Positions 43,660-54,409 of a stretch of 64,000 nucleotides of DNA are shown here, piece by piece. The notes beneath the pieces are model-generated. The model was not told the DNA's origin and did not search any database. It saw only the letters and a list, made by a program, of their open reading frames with translations. Within the stretch, counting starts at the first letter, position 1, and each line of letters starts with the position of its first letter. Both the position numbers and the translations under genes were made by a program. Source of the stretch: Akebia trifoliata (Eukaryota; Streptophyta; Magnoliopsida; Ranunculales; Lardizabalaceae); contig CM030714.1 in NCBI GenBank assembly GCA_017979445.1, positions 42,698,826 through 42,762,825 of the forward strand. Direction: 5' to 3'.

Positions 43660-43900
43660 TAGAAGGAAGGTGGCATGTGTACATCAAAAGGATTTATTTG
43701 TAATTTAAAATATTAATTATAGAATTTTTTAATATTATATAGTAAAATAAATGAAAATTTTTATAAATTCGAAACTAAATAACGACTACAATTTTCTTGA
43801 TTTTTTTATTACCAAAGGACCTTAATCATGTTAAATTTAAATATAAAAGTAGGCGTATTCATGAGTATTCAAATTTTGAACTCGACTCTACCTTTACGGG
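43660..43900. repeat. Dispersed repeat E, copy 2
   Basis: Direct-orientation relative of 40886-41155, sharing ACTAGAAGG..GGTGGCATGTG, GGATTTATTTGTAAT and later blocks. Possible Helitron derivative (see copy 1). Confidence 0.5.
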
Positions 43901-45547
43901 CTTAATATCCAAGTCTTAACTCTTATTTTCGGATGGGCCAAGATTGGCCCAATTAAAAGCCTTGCAATCTCGGATCAATGGATTTTTTTTGACTTGCTGA
44001 CCAATTAGTCAACTATTTCAGTAGTGAGAAATCGATAATGCTGCCGTCAGCCCCGATAAGAGGCATGATACCCGTCAGATTAGCTTCAAGACAAATCCCA
44101 AGGATCATCCAAGAGTGAAGGGCCATGGGCTTACGCTCCATCCGATATACAGTATCAAATTCCAAAAGTAATATAGTCCTCCGGAGCACTGTAACACAGC
44201 TATGAAGAGAAACCATAGTACCAGACGGTCACATATAGCCCTCTTTGTTCCTCAGGAGCACTCCTCCTCCTACCTCTCACTACTAACTAAAAATACAAGT
44301 TTGATCTTCCCGCGCTTCTCTCTCTCCTCTCCTCTCTTGCTCTACAATGGGATGAGAGAATTTGAATTGTTTGGGAGATTAAAGTTGAAGTAAAAGGTCG
44401 GTTTGATTGTTACTTGTTTCTTCATTTGGGTTAATTTCAGATCTCTTTGGTTGTAACGTTTATCTCATCAGATATCTACTTTCTGTCCAGTTTTTCTTCG
44501 ATTTTTGGAAGAAAGGTTGTGATTTGGGTCATTTTGAGGGATTCAGAGTTGCAAAGAAACTAGGGTATTAATCTCCCTTTACAAAATCTTCAGCTTTTTA
44601 AAGTTCACGTATTTTAATTAATTTTTCATCTTTGGTTGATTTGATTTTCTTCTCTGCAAAATTGCTTCTTGATGAGGTAATTTTATAGACTTTGTTCATT
44701 AAGTCAAACCCTTTTGTGGATTCACCCTTTTAGTTAGTTTGATTGATAATCATAGAAAGCTCTAATATCCACAAAGTTAGTGTTCTAATGGAGTGAAGAT
44801 CCTGTACTCCCAGGAGTTGGGTTTGCACCAAATGGTTCACCCTTTCAGGTCTACTTACCCCAAAATCAGAAAGACTGGTGTTTTCTAGCCATTGGATTCA
44901 AGTCATTTTTTTTCCTTGAGCAGATGATGAAAGAAATGTTTGATGCCAACAACTAGATATCACCAATAAAAAAACTAGATATCACCAATCAAGCTAATTC
45001 TTTTGTTTTGTTAGAATGCTTTTTTTTTATATATAATTTGGATTTGGGTTTGATATCTTTTATTGTGAAAGTGAACGTTTTCCCTGTTTAAATCGTTGCT
45101 TGAACTTAGGAGTCTAGACTTAAAAGCAAATATCCTAAATTTGGTTGATTTATGCGCATAAACCTTGTTGAAAGTTCTCAAACACAAAGAACATACTCAA
45201 TTCAAGCACTTGTTTATGGTGTTTATTATGAAATCCACTCCAGAAGGAATCTCATGCGTGATGAAGTCATGCTTTATATTTGATTAGAAGGAACATGCAA
45301 GTTGGCAGTTATAAAAGAACAAGAGGAACACCAGAGGGACATAAATGGAGGTAGTCAGAGCACACTTGAATTAACATAAGACATAGATTTCGATAATTGA
45401 ATGGGGGAACAATATTTCTTCAGCTGACCCTAGATTTCTTGGTTAGTCTTTGATGATGATGATGATCTACTATTTGGGTATTTTGTGAGCTACCTTTTTC
45501 CAAACTTTTAAAAAAAAAATGTAAATTGGTGTATGTGTAGGTATAAT
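43901..45547 (+). promoter_or_regulatory. Promoter, 5' UTR and leader intron of the FAR1-related gene
   Basis: A CTCTCTCTCCTCTCCTCTC tract at 44318-44337 marks a likely leader. The ATG at 45548 is preceded by TGTATGTGTAG at the end of a T/A-rich stretch, a good acceptor, so at least one 5' UTR intron is likely between about 44.4 and 45.54 kb. A GATGATGATGAT tract lies at 45452-45465. Confidence 0.45.
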
Positions 45548-47731
45548 ATGGAGAGCACAAGCCAGTATGATTCATTGGGTACTAATGATGCAACATTTGA
45601 AGACATTCCTGAATGTGGAGATACTCATGCTGCACAGGGACTTCCTTCATCGAATGATCTGTGTGCACCTAACGAAGTGATGTTTTCCAAGCCACTTGTT
45701 GGGATGGAGTTCGACTCTCTTGATAAGGCATATCTCTTCTATAATGAATATGCTAGGACTGTGGGTTTCAGCATACGCAGAGCTAAAAATCGTAGATCAA
45801 ATATCGACGGAGAACTTCTCTTTCAACGATTTTGCTGCTCAAAGGAAGGTCATCGCCGAAAAAGGCATGAAAATGATGATGGAACAAAAGTAAAAGATGG
45901 AGTCATAGTGAAGGTGAGGAGACGAAATGTACGGTCGATAAGAGTTGGTTGCAGTGCGAAATTAGATGTCAAGAGGACAGCCAATGGAAGATGGGTTGTG
46001 CAGAAATTTGACGAGGAACATAACCATGAATATGCTCATCAAGGAGAAAAGCATTTGCTGAGGTCTCAAAGGCGGATGCAATCTTCTCAAGGAGACGACA
46101 ATGATATACGGTCAAAAATGTCCTACTTAACTGGAGAAGCTGGTATGAGTGACGAAAGGAGGAAGAAACCTGAAAAAGGAGCCGTGAAGGTTGTCCTAGA
46201 TTACTTTACACAGATGCAGACCGAGAATCCAGCCTTCTTTTATGCCGTACAAGCTGGTAAAGATGACCAGATGCTAAACTTTTTTTGGGCTGACGCTAGG
46301 TCAAGGATGGATTTTGGTTACTTTGGGGATGTGATTTACTTCAGTGCAGCTTATGGGACAAACAAGTATGGACGACCATTTGCTCCAATTCTAGGTGTAA
46401 ATCATCACCTACAAACAGTCTTGTTTGGTTGTGCAATGCTTTGGAACGAAAATGAGGAATCATTTGCATGGTTATTTGAGACATTGTTGATAGCGATGTC
46501 TGGGCATCGTCCAATTGCAATAATTACTGATCTAGATGCAGAAGTGGAAAAAGCAATTGAACGAGTATTACCAGGAACCCACCATTGTTTATCTTTATGG
46601 CATATTTTCCAGGACGCACCTAAACATTTGACTCACCTCCACAATGTGAAGGATGGGTTTAATACAGATTTCAAGAAATGCATATATGAGCCCCAGTGGA
46701 GCGATGAGTTTGAGACAAGGTGGGCATTGTTACTTGACAATTATAAACTTGGTGATAATGAGTGGCTCATTAGTATGTACCAAAAGCGGAATAGGTGGGT
46801 TCCAGTGTATTCGAGGGACATCTTCCATGCTGACATGACGATGATTCAACGAATCGAAAGTATAAACTCCTTTTTTGATGGATACCTGAATGGGTCACTT
46901 CCTCTTAATGAGTTTGTTAAAAAATATGAAAATGCACTCTCCCATAGACGTGAAGAGGAAATTAATGAAGACATTCAATCCCAACAAACGAGACCCATTT
47001 TGAAGTTAGACGTTCCAATGGAACAACAAGCAGCTGACATTTACACAAGATCTGTGTTTAAAGAGTTCCATAAGGAGTTTTGTGAGAGTTTTAATTACAT
47101 TGCTGAAGAAGCAACAAGAGTAGGGACGCATTGGACATATGCGGTGTCGAGGTGGGGACAAAGTAGGAGTTGCCTTGTTAATTTCAACTCCTGCAATAAT
47201 GATATTCGGGTCAGTTGTGATTGTCAAAATTTTGAGTTCTCAGGAATTCTTTGTAAGCATATCTTCAAAGTGTTCACAGTGAGAAACATTATGTTGGTTC
47301 CAGAGGTTTACTTTAAAAAAAGGTGGACAAAAAAGGCCAAACTTGGGGTTGTTTTGTATGAAAGCAGTACGGAATTGCAAACTAGCTGTCAGAACTCGCT
47401 GGCCGTGCGCTACAATGATCTTTGCCACCTGTCTTTTAACTTTTGTGCTAAGGCTGCAGTCTCTATTGATGCTTACCAAATTGCAAAGCATAATATGGAG
47501 ATGATATTAAGAGAATTGGAAAAAGTTGCTGAGGAAGAAATGCATGTTAGTCAGCCTGACTTTGAGCACATTAGAGGTTTACATTTTCCATCTGAGGTAG
47601 TTAATGATATTAGGAGCTCAAATCACCTAATGAGTGAAGAGAATCAAACCTTACCTCCGACAAACCAAGTAACTTTGCAAAACCCAGCAAGAGTCGGGGA
47701 TAAAAGAACTGGTTTTTGGTTACGTTTATAG
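45548..47731 (+). CDS. FRS: FAR1-RELATED SEQUENCE (FRS) transposase-derived transcription factor
   Basis: A single coding exon of 727 residues, starting MESTSQYDS; an ATG five codons upstream falls across the probable splice acceptor and is unlikely to be used. Order of domains: FAR1 DNA-binding domain (about 56-163; FDSLDKAYLFYNEYARTVGF, CC..., VGCSAKL, EEHNHEY), MULE transposase core (about 260-355; YGTNKYGRPFAPILGVNHH, ESFAWLFETLL, HCLSLWHI) and a SWIM zinc finger (CDC...CKH; Cys557, Cys559, Cys569, His571). Family members FHY3 and FAR1 activate light, clock and ABA genes; FRS proteins come from Mutator-like transposases. The position holding the first catalytic Asp in MULE transposases is Ser (YFSAAYGT, near residue 265), while the second (ITDLD) is kept, fitting a domesticated, transposition-dead protein. 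No terminal inverted repeats surround it. Confidence 0.9.
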   Translation: MESTSQYDSLGTNDATFEDIPECGDTHAAQGLPSSNDLCAPNEVMFSKPLVGMEFDSLDKAYLFYNEYARTVGFSIRRAKNRRSNIDGELLFQRFCCSKEGHRRKRHENDDGTKVKDGVIVKVRRRNVRSIRVGCSAKLDVKRTANGRWVVQKFDEEHNHEYAHQGEKHLLRSQRRMQSSQGDDNDIRSKMSYLTGEAGMSDERRKKPEKGAVKVVLDYFTQMQTENPAFFYAVQAGKDDQMLNFFWADARSRMDFGYFGDVIYFSAAYGTNKYGRPFAPILGVNHHLQTVLFGCAMLWNENEESFAWLFETLLIAMSGHRPIAIITDLDAEVEKAIERVLPGTHHCLSLWHIFQDAPKHLTHLHNVKDGFNTDFKKCIYEPQWSDEFETRWALLLDNYKLGDNEWLISMYQKRNRWVPVYSRDIFHADMTMIQRIESINSFFDGYLNGSLPLNEFVKKYENALSHRREEEINEDIQSQQTRPILKLDVPMEQQAADIYTRSVFKEFHKEFCESFNYIAEEATRVGTHWTYAVSRWGQSRSCLVNFNSCNNDIRVSCDCQNFEFSGILCKHIFKVFTVRNIMLVPEVYFKKRWTKKAKLGVVLYESSTELQTSCQNSLAVRYNDLCHLSFNFCAKAAVSIDAYQIAKHNMEMILRELEKVAEEEMHVSQPDFEHIRGLHFPSEVVNDIRSSNHLMSEENQTLPPTNQVTLQNPARVGDKRTGFWLRL

Positions 47732-50241
47732 TGTTGTAAATCTACTTGGGCACTTGAATAAATATATGAATTTCTTTGTTGTGTGCTGGATATGAATATT
47801 TAAAGACATTGAATTTCATTATTGAGTATTTATGGAGAAATGTGACAGCTGAAGCAATTCAGTCGTGCAAGAATTATATAAATTTTATGCTTGTAACATG
47901 GTATGCATCCAGCATCCCTGACTGTAGTAACTTACACATCCTTTCCTTAACTTGTCGAAAATAGTATCTTCTAGTCTTCTTTTGAAGAGAATCATTTAAA
48001 GCGTATGTTGATTATTTTGGATGCATTTGGTGCACCATTTAAGTGAATAACTCTTCTGAACAATTAACAATAAAAGATCCACAATTCTTGGGACATCACA
48101 AGATTTATTTGTTTTTAATGAGTAAAACAGAATAGAACTAAAAAGTATAATTGCATATCCAGTTCCTTGGTTGATTTTCATTTTTGGGAATTAGGACATT
48201 CTAAACCTATTTACTGTTTAATAATCAATTAAATACTGACGCATAGTAACAGTATCACCACTGTGGCCCATCCTTTCTGATGGATACAAATTTTTTGTGT
48301 TTCATCCAATTTTATAGTTTAGATCTTGGGGAGAATATTATATGACTTTTTGAGAAACCAAAGCATGGAAGCTATAGGAGTGGTGGCTTTTGAAGGATTG
48401 AGGACAAGTCAGTTACTTAAAAGAAGAAGAAGAAAACTAATGAGAAGTACAAAATAAAACTTCTGACATTGCTATTTTTCTCACATACGGCATCTGTGTC
48501 TTCATGTTTTGTAATACAACAGGTGAATGCGATGTGAATTCCATGCTTCTTATTAAAAGGATGCAACTTTTTAAACTATGTAGTATATTTCAGGACTTTG
48601 AAGGCATAACCATGCCAGGTGTGTGAGAAACAGGTAATAGACTCTGGTCTATGATCTATCCTAGATTTTTATATGATTATTATAGTGTTAGCCTATTTCC
48701 TTGTCTATGCTTTCATTTTCTTCATCTAGACATAAACGTACAAGCATACTTGAAGATTTTCACCTTTGTACATGAATTGAATCATGGATATTTACAACTA
48801 AAACAAAAATTTATCCAATCCTTTGTACAACTGATACCCACCTAAATAAAATGTTCTCAAAGAAAAAAATTTACATTCCTGAACTATGGATAATCACTAA
48901 TAAGAAAGATTTAACTTTAAAATTATTCCCTCAAAAAATTCAGGTTCTCTGATATCTATTACATAGTCTTCTACAGATGCATGTTTTTCCTATCCAGATT
49001 TCTGTGAATTCTTATTTAAGAACTATGCTTGCTTCTGTATTGCTGACGCCAATTTTTTGGATAATGCTTTGATGATGATGATCTTCTTGTGCATAGCTTG
49101 TTAGTTTCTGATCCTTTTGGTTTTGGACATCTGGAAAAACCTTTTTTTTTTTTCTTCTTCTGTTCTTTGGCAAGGTTCTCATCTTCATCCAATAATCTGT
49201 GATTCCATTCGTTTATAGTCTTTATTTTTTTTATCAGTTCGGTTATAGTCTTTATTGACACATACATACAGAAACATTTGTATTGATATATCTACTATTT
49301 TCCCAACAATAAAAGAAAATGTTAATACATCTCCTCTGGAACGGATTCATGATGCTCATTCCACCCCCACCCCCAACAAAAAAACAAAAAAACTGCCCAT
49401 TATCTTTTAATTTTGCAATATCTGCCAGTGTTGATTTAGTATCCCCTTACCACCATTTATGACTTGTGATAGTTTTATTGTGATTCTGACATTAATGCAC
49501 ATCATCAACAAATTTCCAATCATGAATCCTGACCACCCATTTGGCTCTAGATATAATTCAATGGGGAGCCAGATTTGCTCAGTCAACCTTAAATTTTGAG
49601 CTAATGATTTGGTGATGATGATGAGCTTCAGAGAAATAACACCTTTTCTTCTTTTCTCAGTTGTTGTCTGCTATAAAGATGTCAGTCCATCTTGTAAGTC
49701 ATTGTCCTTGCTCTAGGCCATTTGATTTTATACAAGAAGCCATGTTGTTAGCAATAAATATGGATATGATAGAAATGATGCAGACACGGAATCTACTTAA
49801 ATATAACTTGTATGTCACTGTTATTTGCACCCCATTCCATTTTGATTTTGGGAAAGCTTGCCTTTTGGGACAGTTTTGATCCCTTTGAAAGCTGATGGTG
49901 AGATGCGTTTGTGTTTATTCTTTCACTCTATTTTCCCTCAAATCATCTTTTCTTCTATTTTGGTTTCTTTGCTTGAGAGCTATGTTGTAAAGTCCTGCGT
50001 TCGGTGGATTGTTGATGAGCACTATATGGCGCCACACATATGAACCTGTTTTATGTGATTCAGGTCTCAGTTTCGAAATCCCATGAATAGTCAGATTGGT
50101 TTGGGTAACCTGGTGCATAAAATTCATATGATACCCGAACACATGGAAGACCTTGGTCAGGTTTTATCCAATTCTTTGACCCAATTAATAACTGGTTGAT
50201 ACAAAAATATACCACCCAACCCATTGGCACCCCCATCTGAA
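47732..50241. other. 3' flank of the FRS gene and intergenic DNA
   Basis: The first part is probable 3' UTR (AATAAA at 47757). Beyond it I find no coding segment; a few acceptor-like polypyrimidine-CAG motifs suggest possible spliced 3' UTR. A C-rich CCACCCCCACCCCC motif followed by an A-rich run lies at 49362-49391. Confidence 0.35.
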
Positions 50242-50323
50242 TGTTGTGATATGTGACAGTCAGTTTAGTTAGTAATACTTTTGTTGTGAGATGTGACAGT
50301 CAGTTTAGTTAGTAATACTTTTT
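50242..50323. repeat. 40-bp tandem duplication
   Basis: GTTGTGA(T/G)ATGTGACAGTCAGTTTAGTTAGTAATACTT occurs twice head to tail with a 40-base period and almost no difference, so the duplication is recent. Confidence 0.9.
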
Positions 50324-50708
50324 GCTATTAATTCTGACAAGTAGCATTGTTTTTTCATGACAGATTGGAAATCCCCGCTGATGACAAGTAGCATTTTTTA
50401 TCCATGAAAGGTTGGAACCAACTTTTTGAAGCCTGGATAACAATAAATTTATGTCCAAATATGAGAATTTGTAAATCATTTAACATAGCTGAATTTTTCA
50501 AGGGAGACATAATGTGTTCATTGTTGGCTGAACATTTCACATCATTTTGTTGCTCTCATTCACAAAAACATTTATGCAGACTACCCTTTACAAGAAAATT
50601 ACCTTTTAATTTACTGAACCGTGGGACTGAAAGTCTTAAAGCGGAATGGTATTAGACCCAAATGGATCTTTTGCCATCCTTTGTGATCCTTTATGAACTG
50701 TGGATCGA

Positions 50709-50742
50709 AAGTTGGTTTGACACATTGCAAAACAACTTTAAA
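50709..50742 (+). mobile_element. SINE-head fragment (inverted copy of 52895-52926)
   Basis: A 32-base exact match, in opposite orientation, to the segment near 52.9 kb: AGTTGGTTTGACACATTGC then AAAACAACTTTAA. That other copy continues into a B-box-like GTGGGTTCAAG. A diverged relative occurs near 61317-61355. Confidence 0.5.
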
Positions 50743-50830
50743 AGGCTAGGTATACAAGTAACAGTGCCAACTGTCACGGGCACAAATGTATAATGGGCCG
50801 CCTCCTTTCCTCAGTGAATTATAAGGGGAT

Positions 50831-51180
50831 TGATCCAGGATGATTTACTGTGCACAAGAGGCGCAATTATGAATATAAAAGGGTCACAGGTTGAACTAGG
50901 GCACAATTCGTGAGCACGTGACATCTGGAGCAAAGGCGGATAACACAACCCTCAACACTCCCCTTCACCGATAAGAGTGGAAAATTCCTTTGAAGAGACT
51001 CAAACCCGTGACCTATACAAACCTAGCGCTCTGATACCATGTTAACAACCATTTGTCCCAAAAGACCGATCTGATGAGGAGAGGTGCAACTCATATATAA
51101 GAGGGTCACAGGTCTAACTGGGGCACAATACATGAGCACGTGACACCCGAGAGCAGAGACGGATAACACAACACTCAACA
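50831..51180 (-). mobile_element. TRIM (miniature terminal-repeat retrotransposon)
   Basis: On the minus strand the 5' LTR runs from TGTTGAGTGTTG at 51180 to GTTGTTAACA at 51040 (141 bp). Immediately after is TGGTATCAGAGCG (51039-51027), a textbook PBS for initiator methionine tRNA. An internal part of only about 80 bp ends in the polypurine tract GGTGAAGGGGAG, followed by the second LTR starting TGTTGAGGGTTG at 50957. The two LTRs share TTGTGTTATCCG, GTCACGTGCTCA, TTGTGCCC and TGTGACCC; the far end of the second is diverged by an insertion. There is no coding capacity. This architecture defines a TRIM. Confidence 0.88.
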
Positions 51181-51732
51181 TATGCGTCTAATGTACTTAA
51201 AACTAATTTAAATGCAAGCATGTAGAAAACTAGTACTACTTTGGAGGGAAAGAGATGATGTACATGACAAATATATGAAAACTTTAAAGGTAAAATGTCG
51301 TTCACTAGGTGATACAATTTATTTAGAACCTTTTTGTCAATCTGATTGAAAGAAATGCTTGGCAACAGCAGTTGAGATGACTGACAAAAACGAGGTGAAT
51401 TGTTTTAGAAAGGGCGAAATGGCCAAGTTAGCTCAGATATATCCATTCTCACGATTTTCTGTTACATTTTAATAATTAAGAGAAGATCACTGCAATCTTT
51501 TAATTGCAGTGAGGGTCAGTTCCTGCTTTGTTCGCATTGAGAAGTGCTACTGCTCTTGCAGGTCGGGAATCAGGATCAATGGCAGACATTGAAGTTCAAT
51601 TTTCCTCGAAAGCGGCTACGTCCAAGGTATGTTCACATGGTTCTATTATTTATGTTTTTATCATGTTTTTAATGTTGTATTGCATGCTTATTACTTATGG
51701 ATCTTGCAAAAGATTTGTTTTGATTTTTGTAG
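51181..51732. other. Intergenic DNA upstream of the MYB fragment
   Basis: Non-coding apart from a short open stretch around 51528-51630, which I cannot relate to the missing first two MYB exons. The last bases (TTGATTTTTGTAG) look like the intron end that normally precedes MYB exon 3. Confidence 0.35.
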
Positions 51733-52074
51733 ATAGCTGGACACCTACCAGGAAGAACAGATAGCGAGATAAAGAACTATTGGAACTCTCAATTTGAGTA
51801 GAGGAGAATTCACAGCTGCAAAAAGGTCCAGTGGTGAAATCCAACCAATCATCTTGGACTTAACCAAGATAGGTGGTGTGTGTGTGTGCGCAAAACAAAA
51901 GGAGGTTGTGAGTCCATTGTTGCCGAAGAGGCCTGGAGGTAGTGGTGGATGGTGTTGGTTATGTTGAGTGTATTGATATTTTGGGTATAGAGATATAAGC
52001 GCCACAAGAAGTTTCTGTTGATAGAGAAGGCGACGGATTTGGGTGAAGCTGTACATGTGAAGGCATTTTGTCAC
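51733..52074 (+). pseudogene. Orphan third-exon fragment of an R2R3-MYB gene
   Basis: After a polypyrimidine-TAG acceptor the translation is IAGHLPGRTDSEIKNYWNSQFE then stop. IAGxLPGRTDxEIKNYWNS is the recognition helix of the R3 repeat, and the acceptor position matches the conserved second intron of R2R3-MYB genes. A one-base change in reading from NSHLSR to NSQFE* suggests an indel: another frame gives LSRGEFTAAKRSSGEIQPIIL next. The first repeat and exons 1-2 are not found upstream, and a hAT element sits at 52083. It is a gene fragment, perhaps from a flavonol-type (subgroup 7) MYB, though the subgroup is a guess. The extent beyond 51801 is uncertain. Confidence 0.75.
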
Positions 52075-52082
52075 GGCCATAT

Positions 52083-52812
52083 CCTTGTTAGCAATTTGGA
52101 ATACAACAAAAATTTGATACGTGAAAGATTCGAGTTCTATTCGATTTTGGGTTGCAAAAATCCGGTCTAAAATTTGATAAATGGAAAATATGCGGTATAT
52201 GCTTTATTCATGTATTATCCATCTCATTTCAAAAATTCGAAAAACAAAAAATTTGGTAATATGATGGTTATGTTAATGATGATAGTGATGACGGAATAAT
52301 TCGTGATGTTAATGGTTAAAGTGATGATATAGTGGTTATGATAATGAGGGCATTAAGGTAATTGTTCCATTGGTTTATAAAAGAATACCAAAGTCAAGAG
52401 AAAAATCACCAGTTTAGAAAATTAAGGTGGTATCTCAAATAAATATAGAGGGTTGTGTCATTATTTTTTAAAACATGAAATAAACATTTATCACATAAAA
52501 AAGATGGATTCTTCCAAAATTTTGAAGCATGGCAGCTTCAAAGTCAAACTCGTGTAATAGGTTACAATTTACAAGTCTACACTTTACAACATATAACAAG
52601 TTACAAGACCATTTTTTTCGATCGAGTTTTATAAATATTCATAAAAAATGTAAAATTTATATATAAAAATGTGTTTTATTATTCTTTTAATTTAAAGTAT
52701 GTGATTTATTTAGAATATTGCAATAATATGAAGAGTAATACTTTTATTGAAAAAAAAAAATAAGAAAAATTCGTGAATTTTTCGCTAATTAAACAAGAGA
52801 TTGTTAACAAGG
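52083..52812. mobile_element. Nonautonomous hAT-type element, copy 2, with perfect 8-bp TSD
   Basis: Begins CCTTGTTAGCA, ends TGTTAACAAGG (its complement with one change), and is flanked on both sides by GGCCATAT (52075-52082 and 52813-52820). The body is the reverse-complement relative of 12322-12974 across its full length. 730 bp, no transposase. The exact duplication suggests this insertion is younger than copy 1. Confidence 0.92.
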
Positions 52813-52875
52813 GGCCATATAGCCCGATTGTTATTGGATATATATGATATTAATCTGATAGCTTATAAGTAAGCT

Positions 52876-52938
52876 GAACTTGAACCCACGACCTTAAAGT
52901 TGTTTTGCAATGTGTCAAACCAACTGAACTATGGGTCT
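52876..52938 (-). mobile_element. tRNA-derived SINE-like head
   Basis: Minus strand reads CCATAGTTCAGTTGGTTTGA (A-box-like TAGTTCAGTTGG), then ACACATTGC, AAAACAACTTTAAGG and TCGTGGGTTCAAG (B-box-like). A tRNA-like layout. It shares 32 bases exactly with 50709-50742 in inverse orientation. Confidence 0.5.
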
Positions 52939-53811
52939 AAGCCCAACCTCATAGCAATTTTATTCTCAAAATGCGTTGATAATAGGTTTTCATTTTAATT
53001 ATCACGAAGCATGACGATTACAACATTAAACCCATTTCGAGCAGTTATAAAGGGCTAATGAATGACATTTAGTGAAGTAGAGGGGGGAAGGGGCATTTTC
53101 AAGGTATTAATGAGTTTGTTGGGGGAAACAATTATGAATCAAGTCTAAATCCCTAATTGGATCCAAAGCACGCAACCTCTCAAGCATTATCTACTTAAAA
53201 CTTTTTGCAACTTAGTTACCTAAACTTTGTTGTTCTATTTTAACTTGATTGTTATAGTCGTTTAACTAGGCACCACATCGATGTTCTAGCGAGCATAAGA
53301 TCACCAGATATGACAACCATATTCCACTTATATCATCTAAGAAGATTAGATTCCGCTCATCTCAGTGAAAAAGAAAGTCCAATCTCCAACTTGCATCTCG
53401 AGGAGTATGTAATAAAAAAAATTATAGACTAACATGTGTCAAAACTTAAGAAAGAAGCAATCCTGAAAAGTGACGTCAGAAGAAATGTGAATATGAGAAA
53501 TTTGATATGGTCCGAAGATGAATTGTTCAACTAGCGATCTCCAATATATTAATAATTTGGACTCTTATCCATAAAAAATGTATAAAATCTTAGTCTCTCC
53601 AATCCTAAACTCTACTCAAAATTCTTTTTAACCCTTAGTTAGGCAAACACTATGCTCGTAGTGAGTGTGATTCTAATTCGTTCAACGATTACAAGTTGGA
53701 AGCTAAAATTATAGCAAATGCAAATGCTAGCTAAAGCTAGATGAAGTATCACCTAAGCTTCTTAGGACAATTTTGGAATCTAAATTATTGATGCTTGATC
53801 GAGAAGATTTG
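52937..53811. other. Intergenic DNA
   Basis: No gene or element recognised. Confidence 0.35.
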
Positions 53812-53936
53812 TGTTGGAGTGACCCCAAGATTGTACCTCATCTTGCACTTTTTTTTTGCGAAAGTGTGTGTGAATCGTACACACTTCCCCGTCACAAAAG
53901 TGAGATATGATGTACAATCTTGAGGTCATCTCTGCA
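53812..53936. mobile_element. Foldback MITE, family A, copy 3
   Basis: Left TGTTGGAGTGACCCCAAGATTGTAC, right the complement GTACAATCTTGAGGTCATCTCTGCA. The terminal TGTTGGAGTGA matches copies at 1.05 and 36.3 kb; the centre is a different, shorter loop with ACACAC stretches. 125 bp. Confidence 0.7.
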
Positions 53937-54409
53937 TTATTCAATTTAGAAAAATCCATGTCGTCCCACCCATTAAAGAATATGTTCTTTTATTCTCAAA
54001 CCAGACCCTACTCTTCTCAAGAAATTTTTTTTTTTTTGCCAAATGACCCTCAAATTTTCAATACCGAAACTACCCTTCTATACCTGCATCACGTTACCTA
54101 CCGAAAGTGGCAAAATCGTCACGTTATGGAACTGTTCTGAGTTCCAACTATTTTCGTCTGTATTTAATCCAGAGATGTTGCTGAACCGCCATTCCTTGTA
54201 GCTTTTTTATGGTTAGGTTTCATCTCAATCTTTCGATTAGATTTATTTTCCTTTTCTTTTGGGGGATTTAGAAAGTAAATTATCATTGATCTTGGTTTTT
54301 TCTTCTTCATCTTCTCATATACTAATCTCGTTATCTTTTCTTGAGATTCGTGAGATTTCTGGGCTTTCTTCGCCCTGTAGGCCTTGAAATCCATGATCAT
54401 CATTGTCTC
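53937..54409 (+). promoter_or_regulatory. 5' flank of the small conserved gene at 54.4 kb
   Basis: Upstream region and leader of the gene starting at 54410. The sequence is AT-rich, with a T run near 54027-54037. No TATA box is convincing. Confidence 0.3.

Noticed and set aside
44013..44216. A 67-codon minus-strand frame just upstream of the FRS leader
   Set aside because: Some protein-like character but no family recognised, and it lies in the divergent promoter region; not supported as a gene.
45533..45547. Upstream ATG giving MCRYN before MESTSQ in the FRS gene
   Set aside because: It spans a probable splice acceptor (TGTGTAG), so the codons would not be in the mature mRNA.
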